From a virus, in IMG/VR virus record IMGVR_UViG_3300029984_000017, positions 1 through 43,077 of that record: a DNA stretch of 43,077 nt; one strand, given 5' to 3'. A program made the position numbers and the translations under genes. The notes beneath the pieces are model-generated. The model searched no databases. It was not told the origin of the DNA and was given only the letters and a program-made list of their open reading frames with translations. Below, one piece after another: positions 25,159-34,792 of this stretch. Numbering within the stretch: the stretch's first letter is position 1; each line of letters opens with the position of its first letter.

Positions 25159-26505
25159 TTAAATGTATATTGTTATGTTGTTCAAATTATATGGCAACAG
25201 ATATTTGTTTGCTAAATACGTTATTTGCTCATTGGTTTTGCCTTTATTGTTATTCTTAGCATATATGTAGAACAAATTATAAGATTGCACGAACCCATCG
25301 CTTTTAGCATTGGTGTCGCCGCCTTTAAGCGGAAGTATATTAGTACCTAAAACTAGCGGTCTAACTTTGTAATTCCATATAGAGACAGCACCTCCGTCAT
25401 TACTTCGCATTTGTATAATAGGGTAAATAAATTTAACAAATTTGTTATTGAAATATAAATTATTACCAATATTAAGATTGTTAACGTAATTATCTTTGTT
25501 TTCACTCGAGTAACAATGAATGATACCCCTTACATTATACCAAACGTCATTTCTGAAATTAGTTAAAGGAGTTTCAAAAAACAAATCTGTTATAGCGTCA
25601 CCGTTAGGAGTTATAAACGCATCCACTAATTTGTTTTTCAAATTATCAAATCCCTCAACTCCAAAAATTAATTTACTATCAGCGGAAGCATTTATCAATT
25701 TGAAGCTGAATGTGATCTCATAATCTATGGAGCTACTTGCTTTCATTAAATGATCTGAAGCATCGTCTGAATCTAAAGATCTTCCTATGCCGCAGCTTCC
25801 TGGGTTTGATGATAATAATAATACTTTTCTATCATCAACTGTTATTATGTTAGAATAACTAACTTCTGAAATAAAATAATTATTAAAATCTACAAAATCT
25901 TTTGTATTTTCTTTTGTTTTGTTTAAAGAATTAATTCCATTGACTCCTCGGTACATTGGAGAACTATTACCCACGCACCACCCCATTTTAGTTTTTGGAA
26001 TTTTTGAATTCAACAGTTCATCATTTGGTTTTGAATTCAACAACCTTCTAAACTCTCCGTCAACTGGCATAACCTTTGAAACTCCATACGGTTCCCCGAC
26101 GCCCTTAAAGATCAAAGAAGTTCCCCGTTTTCGTATTTCGTCGTATAAATGAGAAGACAAATATTGAAGATTTTCCAAATTAGCGTTAGACTCATCAATA
26201 AACAAATTATTTTGCCTAACATTTTCTTTCATCAATTCAAAATCAGTATTGAAATTTTCGAACCTTTTAGAAAATCGTATAATCAATGCAAAAAATTTAG
26301 CGACTGAATAAAACAAGGCGAGATAATCAGAGTCTTCCTCTTCGTCTCGATTATCTCCCCTTGTAATGTAGTTAGGTATTATTCCTCTAAAATATAACTT
26401 CTTCAAAAGATTAGAACTTATAACTTCTGTCAATGGATCATTGAGTATATCTTTAAATATACTGTAATTTGTTACATTAAACTCATCAACTTTAGGTACA
26501 GCCAT
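25159..26505 (-). CDS. Baseplate wedge-like/fibre-base protein, 448 aa
   Basis: The N-terminal 150 residues are helical, with LYFRGIIPNYITRGD, a conserved-looking acidic region, and YDEIRKRGT. This pattern is like wedge proteins that follow Baseplate_J in contractile tails (P2 gpI position). Residues about 215-400 look like a jelly-roll or carbohydrate-binding module, with alternating strands and aromatic residues. The fusion of a wedge-like N-terminus with a beta sandwich would suit a fibre anchor or receptor contact. Neither part is certain. Confidence 0.6.
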   Translation of the reverse strand: MAVPKVDEFNVTNYSIFKDILNDPLTEVISSNLLKKLYFRGIIPNYITRGDNRDEEEDSDYLALFYSVAKFFALIIRFSKRFENFNTDFELMKENVRQNNLFIDESNANLENLQYLSSHLYDEIRKRGTSLIFKGVGEPYGVSKVMPVDGEFRRLLNSKPNDELLNSKIPKTKMGWCVGNSSPMYRGVNGINSLNKTKENTKDFVDFNNYFISEVSYSNIITVDDRKVLLLSSNPGSCGIGRSLDSDDASDHLMKASSSIDYEITFSFKLINASADSKLIFGVEGFDNLKNKLVDAFITPNGDAITDLFFETPLTNFRNDVWYNVRGIIHCYSSENKDNYVNNLNIGNNLYFNNKFVKFIYPIIQMRSNDGGAVSIWNYKVRPLVLGTNILPLKGGDTNAKSDGFVQSYNLFYIYAKNNNKGKTNEQITYLANKYLLPYNLNNITIYI

Positions 26506-26510
26506 GATTT

Positions 26511-27023
26511 TTATTTTTTTCTCTTCGGTTTATCTATTTTTGATTCAGTCTTGTTGGGTTCTTTTTTGGCCCAATTTTTTGCGTTAAAAAAGAATGATAA
26601 TACCGCTGATTCATCAACACCAAATTCAATTGGGATAATGTGTTGTTTGTCACCAACTGTAATGGCTTGAACTAACTGCGTTTTGTCAATTACTTCAAGA
26701 ACAATGTCACGATTTTCATGCATTGATTCATCATACACTAATCGCAATTTTTCATGCGCTTCTTTTTCCTCTTTTGAAAGCAAAGATAAAGCAAGTTTCA
26801 AATCGTAGTTTTCTTTCCCTTCGGCTAATTTAAAAGCTTTTTCTTCTAATTCAACTAGTTCGGGGTCTGTACATTTATCTATCAGTGATACCTCTCGAGA
26901 TAATATCTCGAAATTTGATAAAAGACCCAGATTAAGATGAACATTCTTAATTTTGTTCGTCTTGCAATAATTGAGAAGGCTTTGTACATTTTGTTGTACG
27001 ATTTTAATTTCTATTAGTTCCAT
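26511..27023 (-). CDS. Hypothetical protein, 170 aa (possible fibre/baseplate accessory or chaperone)
   Basis: I do not recognise the family. The protein is helical and charged, with a Glu/Lys-rich middle (KAFKLAEGKENYDLKLAL) that could form a coiled coil, and a basic C-terminus ending KPKRKK. It sits between fibre-type genes, where small helical proteins often act as assembly chaperones. A perfect 8-bp dyad, TCGAGATA-A-TATCTCGA, lies inside the gene at 26895-26911. Confidence 0.7.
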   Translation of the reverse strand: MELIEIKIVQQNVQSLLNYCKTNKIKNVHLNLGLLSNFEILSREVSLIDKCTDPELVELEEKAFKLAEGKENYDLKLALSLLSKEEKEAHEKLRLVYDESMHENRDIVLEVIDKTQLVQAITVGDKQHIIPIEFGVDESAVLSFFFNAKNWAKKEPNKTESKIDKPKRKK

Positions 27024-27028
27024 TTTTC

Positions 27029-27370
27029 TTATTCAGCGATGATTGTACAATCGCTATACTCCGGTAATGTTAATAAATATGTTTCGCAATTTGTTTTTAA
27101 ATCCCCAGAAGCAAAGTAAGTTTCAAACGGATTAATCTGTTCAGGGGTTGGCATAGGTGGGATAGTATAATTCATTCCTTGACCTACTGAATAGTATTTG
27201 TCTGGGAGAATCGTTCCTAATCCCGCATCTTTAACTTCCTTATTTAAGTAAGTTTTTACATTGAAATTTACCGTCTTATTCGTGAAGTCGATATTAGCGT
27301 TACTTACTTCAATGTAAGCTGCATCGGTGATGACTCCGTTCTTGAAGTCAATTGCTTTTTTGAGTGACAT
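27029..27370 (-). CDS. Small structural protein, 113 aa
   Basis: The ATG at 27370 (MSLKKAIDFKNGV) is preferred; a GTG 19 codons earlier would overlap the upstream gene by 38 bases. The sequence is beta-rich in its first 60 residues, then has an extended Pro-rich segment (IPPMPTPEQINPFE) and a Cys near the end. It lies in the fibre cluster. No family is recognised. Confidence 0.65.
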   Translation of the reverse strand: MSLKKAIDFKNGVITDAAYIEVSNANIDFTNKTVNFNVKTYLNKEVKDAGLGTILPDKYYSVGQGMNYTIPPMPTPEQINPFETYFASGDLKTNCETYLLTLPEYSDCTIIAE

Positions 27371-27389
27371 AATTTTTTTATTTATTAAA

Positions 27390-28448
27390 TTAGTATTGCA
27401 TTGTATAAACAAATCTGTAAAAGTCACCCCCTGTTAGCGATGGTAAGGACGGTGAGTTGTATGTAGTATTGAATGAAATGTTTTCATTAATTAAGTTTCC
27501 TGCTTCCAAGTATGAAGGCTCACTATTTATGTCTGTTGCATAGGTATTTGTAAAGGCAATCGAATTATCGCTATTTTTATAAACTGTTAATTTAATATTA
27601 ACTAAGTTATAAGAATAAGTTAATACACCTGTTAGTTTTGCAGCCTGATAAACTTGCCCAGCATTTAAAACGGCTGTTCCAGTTTTACTTATTTTTTTAG
27701 AATCAACAGACTGTAAACCACTAAATGCAAATGAGTAAGTATTTACACCTGCTGCTGCAATTACTACATATTTCGTTGCAACATTTTCATCACAATTTAA
27801 AGAATACATCATTTGAGTAACTGAACTATTCCAAGCATTTATAATTGTACCTGTTATAAATGCTGTAATAACTACTGACCCCGAAGAAGTAACTAAATCA
27901 CAGTCGCCAATTCCTACCACATTGCCACCTGCTACGATTGTAGTTGTTGCTGTTTTGAATTGCATTTGTGTACCTAAGTCTGTGGTTTTTTGAATACAGA
28001 CACCTAAATATTTTACACCAAATAAATCAGTTAAAGATACATTATCACTTGCCACATTTGAATCAATAATCTTAACCTGTAGTCCGCCTTGCCCTGTTGT
28101 TATTGATACTGGTATTTGTAAAGAATAAGGCTGTATTGCCTGATGATTATATCCTCTAAAATCCCCCAGTCGGTAAGGGCTTGTAGCACCGCCAAAAGGC
28201 TTATTATAAATAAATGTTGAGAGTAATAAGCCATCTGAATTGCTATCTGTTGATGGTATTGTTAACCCATAATTCACAGATTGAATTTGAGCTAATGTAA
28301 TACCTGTGATTGTAGGGTATGAAACAGGCTTATATTTAGCCCATTTGTTTACATTTTCACTGATACACAATAGCCCTATATTGTGACTTCCTAACCCAAT
28401 TGCCTGACCTACTACAGTAGTACTAATATTTGTTGTTCCTATACTCAT
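27390..28448 (-). CDS. Possible receptor-binding/tail-tip protein, 352 aa
   Basis: The N-terminus, SIGTTNISTTVVGQAIG, and an ISENVNKWAKYKPVSY motif are of a kind I associate with Bacteroidota phage and prophage structural proteins. It has Gly-rich turns (KPFGGATSPYRLGDFRGYNH) and a long beta-rich C-terminal half. It directly follows the S74 fibre gene, and shares its CpG-poor composition (9 CpG in 600 bases by hand count, against 17 in a baseplate gene). This fits a receptor-contact protein acquired or exchanged together with the fibre tip. The assignment is uncertain. Confidence 0.6.
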   Translation of the reverse strand: MSIGTTNISTTVVGQAIGLGSHNIGLLCISENVNKWAKYKPVSYPTITGITLAQIQSVNYGLTIPSTDSNSDGLLLSTFIYNKPFGGATSPYRLGDFRGYNHQAIQPYSLQIPVSITTGQGGLQVKIIDSNVASDNVSLTDLFGVKYLGVCIQKTTDLGTQMQFKTATTTIVAGGNVVGIGDCDLVTSSGSVVITAFITGTIINAWNSSVTQMMYSLNCDENVATKYVVIAAAGVNTYSFAFSGLQSVDSKKISKTGTAVLNAGQVYQAAKLTGVLTYSYNLVNIKLTVYKNSDNSIAFTNTYATDINSEPSYLEAGNLINENISFNTTYNSPSLPSLTGGDFYRFVYTMQY

Positions 28449-28449
28449 T

Positions 28450-31400
28450 TTATTTACTTTCTAATTTTTTTATTTTTTCTGTTAGTTCTTGAATTGATGC
28501 AATTAAATAAGGTATTAATTTAATATAATCAACACTTAAATATTCATCATTATAAATTGTATGAACCAGTTCAGGAAGTACTTCTTTTAATTCCTGTGCT
28601 ATTAAACCAACATCTTTTTTATCTGTTTTATTTGAATTTAATTCTTTTGCTTTATCATTCCAATTATAACTAACTGGATTTAATAGATTGATAATATCTA
28701 ATGAATTACCTATTGATTTAATATTAGTTTTTAATCTTTTATCTGATGCAGAATGAGCATTAATTTCACCTGTTGCTGTAATATTTCCAGTTACTTGTAA
28801 TCTTGCACCGTTGTCACTTGTTGAACCAATCATTAAATTACCACTTTTCAACAACATTCTTGATGAATTATTTTCAGCAAAATACATTGCATCTCCCGAA
28901 TTACAATTAAATTCAACAATACCAAACCCACCCAAAAAAGACATATTTGATAATGAGGGTGTTGGTTGATTAAACCATATACCGCCATAAATATCCATTG
29001 TACCTATTTTTGCACTTGTTGCACCTACTGAACCTACACCATTTATTTTTATTAAATTAGTATCTACCAAACTATTAAATGCAACACTACCATTTACAGT
29101 TAAATTATTAGCATTCCAATCAACTGATGATAGATTTGAATTTCCATCATGCCAAATTCTTTTAACTGTACCAAATGAGGCTGTACCCTCTCTTAAATAC
29201 CATTCACCCTGTGCTCCTGTTGTACTTCCACCTATTAATTGCCAACTGTTATAAGAACCAGCATCCCATCCAGCAACATTAATACCTGAACGCCAATCAG
29301 CACTAAGACCAGCAATGGAATTATTAAAAAATGTTGATATTGCATGACCTGCATAATATGTTGGTTGTCTATCTTCTCCCCTTGTATCAGTTACTGTCAA
29401 TATATTTGCACTATTAGAACCAGTTGCATAATTTACATTTAATCCACTTGCTGTACCTGTTAATCCTGCACCACTTCCATTAAATGACGTTGCTGTTACT
29501 CCACCATTAAACAACCCACTTCCATTCACCGCCAACTTATTATTAGTTATTTCAGCTCCTGTGGAATATCCTATACCGACGTTGCCATCGTCTCTAAATA
29601 ATATACTATTTGCTGCTGTATTTCCTGATTGAAAAGTCAAACCAAGATTAGCATTAGCATATATGTTATAACCATAACTTACTCCAGTAGCTCCATCAAG
29701 CCATATTTCTCCAACACCTATTTTGGTTGGAGTAAATACTCTTATCGGACTATCAACCAACACACCACTACCTTTCATAGGGATATAACCTGCTGTAAGG
29801 TTTGTTGGGGTAATTCCTGTTGTTTGGACGGTCGATGCAAAAGTTGCTGCACCTGAATTAGGGTTTACCTTTAACCAAGTTTTATTACCACCAGCCTCAA
29901 CACCTGCTCCAATTCTAAATTGTAAAGTCGAAGTGGATTTAATTTTTGTATCTAAGTAGACATTTCCATTTTCTACATAAGGATAAATCCTAAATCCCGT
30001 TAATCCATCATCGCCTAAATCAGTATTATCACCGAATAATGCAAATGTTCCAATTTTTGAATTTCCACTAATCCATATATTACCCGACTGAGCAGATGTA
30101 GTATTGTTTTGGATATACTTAGAGTCTAAAGATACTCCTGCAATAGTTGGAGTGTTGGAGAAATTGGCTATGCCTGATGAATTTATAGTTACAGCATCAA
30201 TATCATTAGTATAAAAAGTTAAAGATTGATTTTTGCTTGTTCCTAATCTAAAACCACCAAAACTATTCCAATCAATATTTCCAGTACCACCATTAGCATA
30301 GAATGACATTACATTGTCTGTGGTTAATTTTTCGACAGCCCCAAACTCATAAGTATATGCTCCATTGGATACTTCTAACAGTGAACCAATTGGACTCCAA
30401 GTAGAATTTATTTTAATTTTTCCAAATGCATCAATATCACTCCCCCACAATTTACCCAGTCTTGAACTACTTGAACCTATTGTTTGTGGGGTTGATTGGT
30501 CGGTTAATACTGCCCCTAAGTAATTACCAAGGTTGTTGTTAAATTGGCTAAGATTAATAGGTTTATCCGTTAAAGAATTATAGCTTTTTTCTGATAAGTT
30601 ATTTAGTGAGTGATTATGAGTTGATAAAGAAAATGTACTGCCTAAAGTAGCCGTAATTAAATTTCCTGTCTTAGATATTGAGGTTAAGGCATTGCCCGAA
30701 CCGGATATGACCACGCTGGTTGCAGAACCACTTTCGACACTTACCAATCTACTATTGATCTGATTTATCGTGTAGGCGTTGAATGTATCCGTTAATACAG
30801 CATTGTCAAACGCTCCACCTAGATTTGAGATATTGTAAACCGTTTGGATCAGCCCTCCACCTGCGCCGCCCGAACCTGAGCCAACGCCATAGGCACTAAT
30901 CTCTCCCGCCGAATAAATACTGTTATCAATTGATAAATAACCATTTGCATCAACGATAAGATTAACGGATTTTGTGCCGTTCGTAATCGTTAACCCTTTT
31001 GTAGTGGTCTTTGCATTTACAGTTAATGCTCCAGACAAAGCTCCACCGGTTAACGGTAAAAAGTTCAATGCTGGAAAATTGGTTATATCAGATACTAAAT
31101 GAGTATGAATTAAAGGAGCTTTCCCTGTAATGGTTACAACGAGGGCAGCCATCGCATTATCGTCATTCGCCAACTCTAAGGATATTTCCTTTAATGTGTC
31201 TAAATTTGCGGGTGCTCCGCCTATTAAATCCGTAAACCGTTGGTCAACGTATAAGTTTGTTGCATAATTGGAGTCATTTAATAGCTGTGAAAGTTTAGTA
31301 GGTAAAGAAGATGCTGTTATATACCCTAATCCCGTCCACGGAGTTCCAGTAACAAACCCCCCGTAATTTCCTAAGTCATTAATTAATTGGCTTAATCTTA

Positions 31401-33546
31401 AAGGTAATGCAGACGATGTGATATATCCGGCATTCTCAACTGTTACAAGTCTGCTATTAATCCTGTTTACCGCATATGCGTTAAAAGTATTAGTTAGGTC
31501 TGAATCATTAAAAGTTTGACCTAAATTTGAATAACCGAATACTTGAGAAACTAACCCAGAACCACCGCCGCCACTAGTTGAACCTACACCATAAGCTGAA
31601 CTTTCGCCCAAAGAATAAACATCCTTGTCAATAGAAAGTCTTCCATCTGCATCAACTGTTAAGTTTACAATTAAACCATCTGTATTTTTTATTGCTAATC
31701 CTTGAACAGTTGCAACACCTCTAACATCTGCTAATCCATTAAATGACTGACCAAATATTAATCTGCTATTTAACAATGAACCTGCAGAACCAGTTGTGTT
31801 TTGATTTAACACTCCTATTGGAAGCTGCGTAATTGCAGTTATTAACCCCTTTGCATTTACTGTAATTCTTGGAATAGCATTATTTAAGCCATAAGAACCT
31901 ACATTTGAATTAATATTCTTCAATACTAAAGCCACTGAAGTATTACCAGCAACAGTATTAACATCACCTGAAAATGTTATGAGTTTATTAGCGGTTAAAT
32001 ATGCGCTATCATTATTAAAATATGATACATTAATTGGAAAGTTGAATATATCATTTATTAAATGTGCATGATTACTATTTGCTTTATTATCAAGTAAGCT
32101 AACAACTGAAGCTACTCCTGCCTCTGTGCTTTCAATCCTGCTTTTAAGTTTAAATATAGAATAAGCATTAAACGTATTAGTTAAATCAGAGTCTAAGAAT
32201 GCTCCTTCTGATGCTGCTATCATATCAGAGTAACTAAGCACATTCGATATCAGTCCTCCTGTTCCACCTCCACCACCACCTCCTGCACCATAAGCACTTA
32301 AAAAGTCCGTAGAATACAAACCCCTATCAACACTTAGACATCCGTTTTCATCAACAACTAAGTTGACTGATTTTGTTCCGTTCGTTATGGTAAGACCTTT
32401 TGTAGTAGTTTTCGCATTTACAATTAATGCACCTGAGAGATTTCCACCTGTTAACGGTAAATACAGTGATACAGCATCAGTTTTGGTCAAATACGTTGCC
32501 GTTGCAACTCCTGTTGCCAGATAAGTGCTATTGTCGTAACTAATTGTAGTACCGTTGGATTTGATAAACCCCAAACCATTTAATTGAGGTTGTTTTGTTC
32601 CGATCAAATTGGTTACAGTTGCCGCAAAGTTAGGATCGTTCCCAAGTGCATTTGCAAGCTCGTTTAAAGCATCTAAAGAAGCAGGGGCACTACCTATTAA
32701 AGAAGCGAACCTTTGATCTACGTAACTCGCAGTAGCAAAATTTAGGGGGTTAGTTGCGTTATATGGAGTAAACCCGAGCGCATTAGTTATTAACTCGCTA
32801 GTCAAACCCGATAAGTAGTTTTTATTCTCAACCGTTACAAGTCTGCTGTTAATTCTGTTTATAGCATAAGAATTAAAAGTCGTTGTCAAGTTTGAATCAT
32901 CAAAATCCTGTCCTAAATCAGAATAACTAAACACTTGAGTTATCAAACCTGAACCCGCCCCTCCTGTAGAACCAGCCCCATAAGCCGATATTTCTCCGGA
33001 TGAATAAATATCTCCGTCAAAACTTAATCTACCATTTTCGTCTACAGTCAGAGTTACGATTTGCGTTCCGTTTGTAATTGACAACCCCTTTGTAGTGGTT
33101 TTTGCATTTACATTTAAAGCGCCAGATAAGGTTCCGCCTGACAGTAACAAATAAGCGCCAAGCCAAGGGGTTTCTGTGATTCCATAACCAGCAAGCGTAG
33201 TGGGTCTATTGTTTAATTCAGAAAAATTATATGACGGCTTATTTGGCTGTTTAGCCCAATCGGATATATCTGTTGATAATAGAATATTTTGAGGTAACGA
33301 TGCTGATACTACGCCATTTTCATCGATGGACAATCCTTCACCGATTTTAACTCCTCCCAATAAAGAAGAAGTGGCTTTTGGCAAAACATAAGGCGAAGAA
33401 GAATTTAATTTTATTTGAGTTCCAACGGCGATTGCTAAATTTGAAGACAAACGAGCGATTGATTTTTCCGGACTTGTGTCATTCGCATTTGCTTTGAATG
33501 CTTTAGCTATGTCGTTTTGAAATTGGTTGTAATCTATGCCGCTCAT
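28450..33546 (-). CDS. Long tail fibre with S74 intramolecular chaperone domain, 1698 aa
   Basis: A long fibre with three parts. The N-terminal ~130 residues would bind the baseplate. Residues about 130-940 hold four modules of 230-234 residues, each with GG.LSGAL.VNAKTT or a variant, ENG.LS, a glycine-rich hinge (such as AYGAGGGGGGGTGG) and a RLVTVEN-type end. The distal ~740 residues are beta-structured, with VGIGYSTGAEI and KLAVNGSG motifs. The last ~100 residues are a Peptidase_S74 chaperone: SDKRLKTNIK, PVSYNWND, VGLIAQELKEVLPELV, VDYIKLIPYL, then a coiled coil. S74 domains help the fibre trimer fold and then cut themselves off at the Ser of this motif. The fibre probably recognises the host surface. 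The distal half is CpG-poor. Confidence 0.93.
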   Translation of the reverse strand: MSGIDYNQFQNDIAKAFKANANDTSPEKSIARLSSNLAIAVGTQIKLNSSSPYVLPKATSSLLGGVKIGEGLSIDENGVVSASLPQNILLSTDISDWAKQPNKPSYNFSELNNRPTTLAGYGITETPWLGAYLLLSGGTLSGALNVNAKTTTKGLSITNGTQIVTLTVDENGRLSFDGDIYSSGEISAYGAGSTGGAGSGLITQVFSYSDLGQDFDDSNLTTTFNSYAINRINSRLVTVENKNYLSGLTSELITNALGFTPYNATNPLNFATASYVDQRFASLIGSAPASLDALNELANALGNDPNFAATVTNLIGTKQPQLNGLGFIKSNGTTISYDNSTYLATGVATATYLTKTDAVSLYLPLTGGNLSGALIVNAKTTTKGLTITNGTKSVNLVVDENGCLSVDRGLYSTDFLSAYGAGGGGGGGTGGLISNVLSYSDMIAASEGAFLDSDLTNTFNAYSIFKLKSRIESTEAGVASVVSLLDNKANSNHAHLINDIFNFPINVSYFNNDSAYLTANKLITFSGDVNTVAGNTSVALVLKNINSNVGSYGLNNAIPRITVNAKGLITAITQLPIGVLNQNTTGSAGSLLNSRLIFGQSFNGLADVRGVATVQGLAIKNTDGLIVNLTVDADGRLSIDKDVYSLGESSAYGVGSTSGGGGSGLVSQVFGYSNLGQTFNDSDLTNTFNAYAVNRINSRLVTVENAGYITSSALPLRLSQLINDLGNYGGFVTGTPWTGLGYITASSLPTKLSQLLNDSNYATNLYVDQRFTDLIGGAPANLDTLKEISLELANDDNAMAALVVTITGKAPLIHTHLVSDITNFPALNFLPLTGGALSGALTVNAKTTTKGLTITNGTKSVNLIVDANGYLSIDNSIYSAGEISAYGVGSGSGGAGGGLIQTVYNISNLGGAFDNAVLTDTFNAYTINQINSRLVSVESGSATSVVISGSGNALTSISKTGNLITATLGSTFSLSTHNHSLNNLSEKSYNSLTDKPINLSQFNNNLGNYLGAVLTDQSTPQTIGSSSSRLGKLWGSDIDAFGKIKINSTWSPIGSLLEVSNGAYTYEFGAVEKLTTDNVMSFYANGGTGNIDWNSFGGFRLGTSKNQSLTFYTNDIDAVTINSSGIANFSNTPTIAGVSLDSKYIQNNTTSAQSGNIWISGNSKIGTFALFGDNTDLGDDGLTGFRIYPYVENGNVYLDTKIKSTSTLQFRIGAGVEAGGNKTWLKVNPNSGAATFASTVQTTGITPTNLTAGYIPMKGSGVLVDSPIRVFTPTKIGVGEIWLDGATGVSYGYNIYANANLGLTFQSGNTAANSILFRDDGNVGIGYSTGAEITNNKLAVNGSGLFNGGVTATSFNGSGAGLTGTASGLNVNYATGSNSANILTVTDTRGEDRQPTYYAGHAISTFFNNSIAGLSADWRSGINVAGWDAGSYNSWQLIGGSTTGAQGEWYLREGTASFGTVKRIWHDGNSNLSSVDWNANNLTVNGSVAFNSLVDTNLIKINGVGSVGATSAKIGTMDIYGGIWFNQPTPSLSNMSFLGGFGIVEFNCNSGDAMYFAENNSSRMLLKSGNLMIGSTSDNGARLQVTGNITATGEINAHSASDKRLKTNIKSIGNSLDIINLLNPVSYNWNDKAKELNSNKTDKKDVGLIAQELKEVLPELVHTIYNDEYLSVDYIKLIPYLIASIQELTEKIKKLESK
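30727..33146 (-). repeat. Four ~700-bp modules in the fibre shaft
   Basis: Cores lie at about 32823-33146, 32120-32462, 31431-31740 and 30727-31062. The Tyr codon of the AYG motif falls at 32981, 32291, 31592 and 30890, giving periods of 690, 699 and 702 bp. Copies 1, 2 and 4 share NAKTTTKGL.ITNGT; copy 3 has a diverged front half (VATVQGLAIKNTDGL). Spacers between cores differ, so the modules are an expanded and partly reshuffled set. Confidence 0.85.
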
Positions 33547-33589
33547 ATTTTGAATCTTTAATAAAATGTGTTATCTGTTGCCATTAAAT

Positions 33590-34792
33590 TTATATAGTGG
33601 CTAAAACAGATTGCTGAAAATAATAGTCAGGCTCATTAGGGTAATAGAATGAACTTAATATCCCCGCGTTATCGTATATCAAATTACCATCTAAATCACG
33701 AATAACAAACCCTCTAATCCTAGGCAATTGTCCGATAGGTACATTTATATCAAATCGGGGTAAAAAGTTTGTATCGGGCACGTAACGGACTCCACCTGTA
33801 TTTTTAGCAATAAATAATAAATTTTCCCATTCAATTTTATTTCCGTCTTTCCAAAATCTGTAATCGAATAACTTCGACATTTGTATTTGAAGATCTTTTC
33901 TAACAACATCTATGTCCGACGATGGGTCGATATCAAGCCTGAATTGAACATCCAATAAAAACCATTTTACATTGTTCAGTTGCAAAGAGAATGTTGAAGC
34001 GTCGGAAGAATTTAAAAATTCGTTTATGGATAAATATTCTTCAGACCTAGAAACCATTTCATTTATTTCATCAGATGTGAAATCTTGACCATTACAAGGA
34101 ACAATTGTTAAGTTTAATTTTCCAGAACCGTCAACTCCGCCCTTTAAAACTCTCAATACATTATTATTGATTTTCATCAAAATCTGTTCGATATACGATA
34201 CTGTATCCCTCGCTAATTGATTGACGCTTTCTTTAATCCTTACCCGATACGTTTCATCGCTCTCAAAATCAGATCCCCCCGTGGCTTGATACTCATTTGT
34301 GCACGATATATGTCCCTGAGGAATTATTGTCATTCTATTTATAGACACTGGCCCGACGTTCGTTTGCATCCCAGTGGATTCGCTTTTTACTTTAGCATAT
34401 TCAAACCCTTGTATACCGATTGTGACGTCTTTTTCTAACGAAAATCTCACTCCGCTTGTGCTTAAAAATTGGTTATCTGCAGATGAATAATAAGTACCTT
34501 TATCGGCGACTAATCTAATATAAGTTGAACTCCCTGAAGCTGTAAATCTTTCCGAAACCCCTCTTCTTTTTGCGGCTTCGTCTAAATAGCTACCATAAGA
34601 AGAATCAGGGAATATATGACCTTCAATTATCGCTTGATTCGTCAAACATTTTTGACCTATTTTAGCAACTCCGTAACCAATTCCGCTTAAGACTGACTCA
34701 TTTGAAATGTCATTTACCTTATCAGTTTTGTTTAAGAATATTTCCAAAAATATTTGCTTTAATTCTTGCGCTGTACTTATTTTAGTTATCAT
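33590..34792 (-). CDS. Baseplate_J-like wedge protein (T4 gp6/Mu gp47-like)
   Basis: A 400-residue baseplate wedge protein. The N-terminal helical domain has YGSYLDEAAKRRGVSER, the usual start of the J family. The centre has the hallmark YQATGGSDFESDETYRVRIK at about residues 165-185. C-terminal beta-rich arms follow, including the variable YRFWKDGNKIEWENLLF segment. J-type proteins assemble into the ring of wedges around the hub. It overlaps the upstream 306-residue gene by four bases. A 43-base gap separates it from the fibre gene. Confidence 0.92.
   Translation of the reverse strand: MITKISTAQELKQIFLEIFLNKTDKVNDISNESVLSGIGYGVAKIGQKCLTNQAIIEGHIFPDSSYGSYLDEAAKRRGVSERFTASGSSTYIRLVADKGTYYSSADNQFLSTSGVRFSLEKDVTIGIQGFEYAKVKSESTGMQTNVGPVSINRMTIIPQGHISCTNEYQATGGSDFESDETYRVRIKESVNQLARDTVSYIEQILMKINNNVLRVLKGGVDGSGKLNLTIVPCNGQDFTSDEINEMVSRSEEYLSINEFLNSSDASTFSLQLNNVKWFLLDVQFRLDIDPSSDIDVVRKDLQIQMSKLFDYRFWKDGNKIEWENLLFIAKNTGGVRYVPDTNFLPRFDINVPIGQLPRIRGFVIRDLDGNLIYDNAGILSSFYYPNEPDYYFQQSVLATI

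Noticed and set aside
27371-27427. N-terminal extension of the 27029-27370 gene
   Set aside because: It would use GTG and overlap the 352-residue gene. The ATG at 27370 lies after a short A/T-rich gap like those of neighbouring genes.
28450-33546. Diversity-generating retroelement acting on the fibre gene
   Set aside because: No reverse transcriptase gene and no template/variable repeat pair with A-specific mismatches is visible. The repeats differ at all bases and are whole folding modules.
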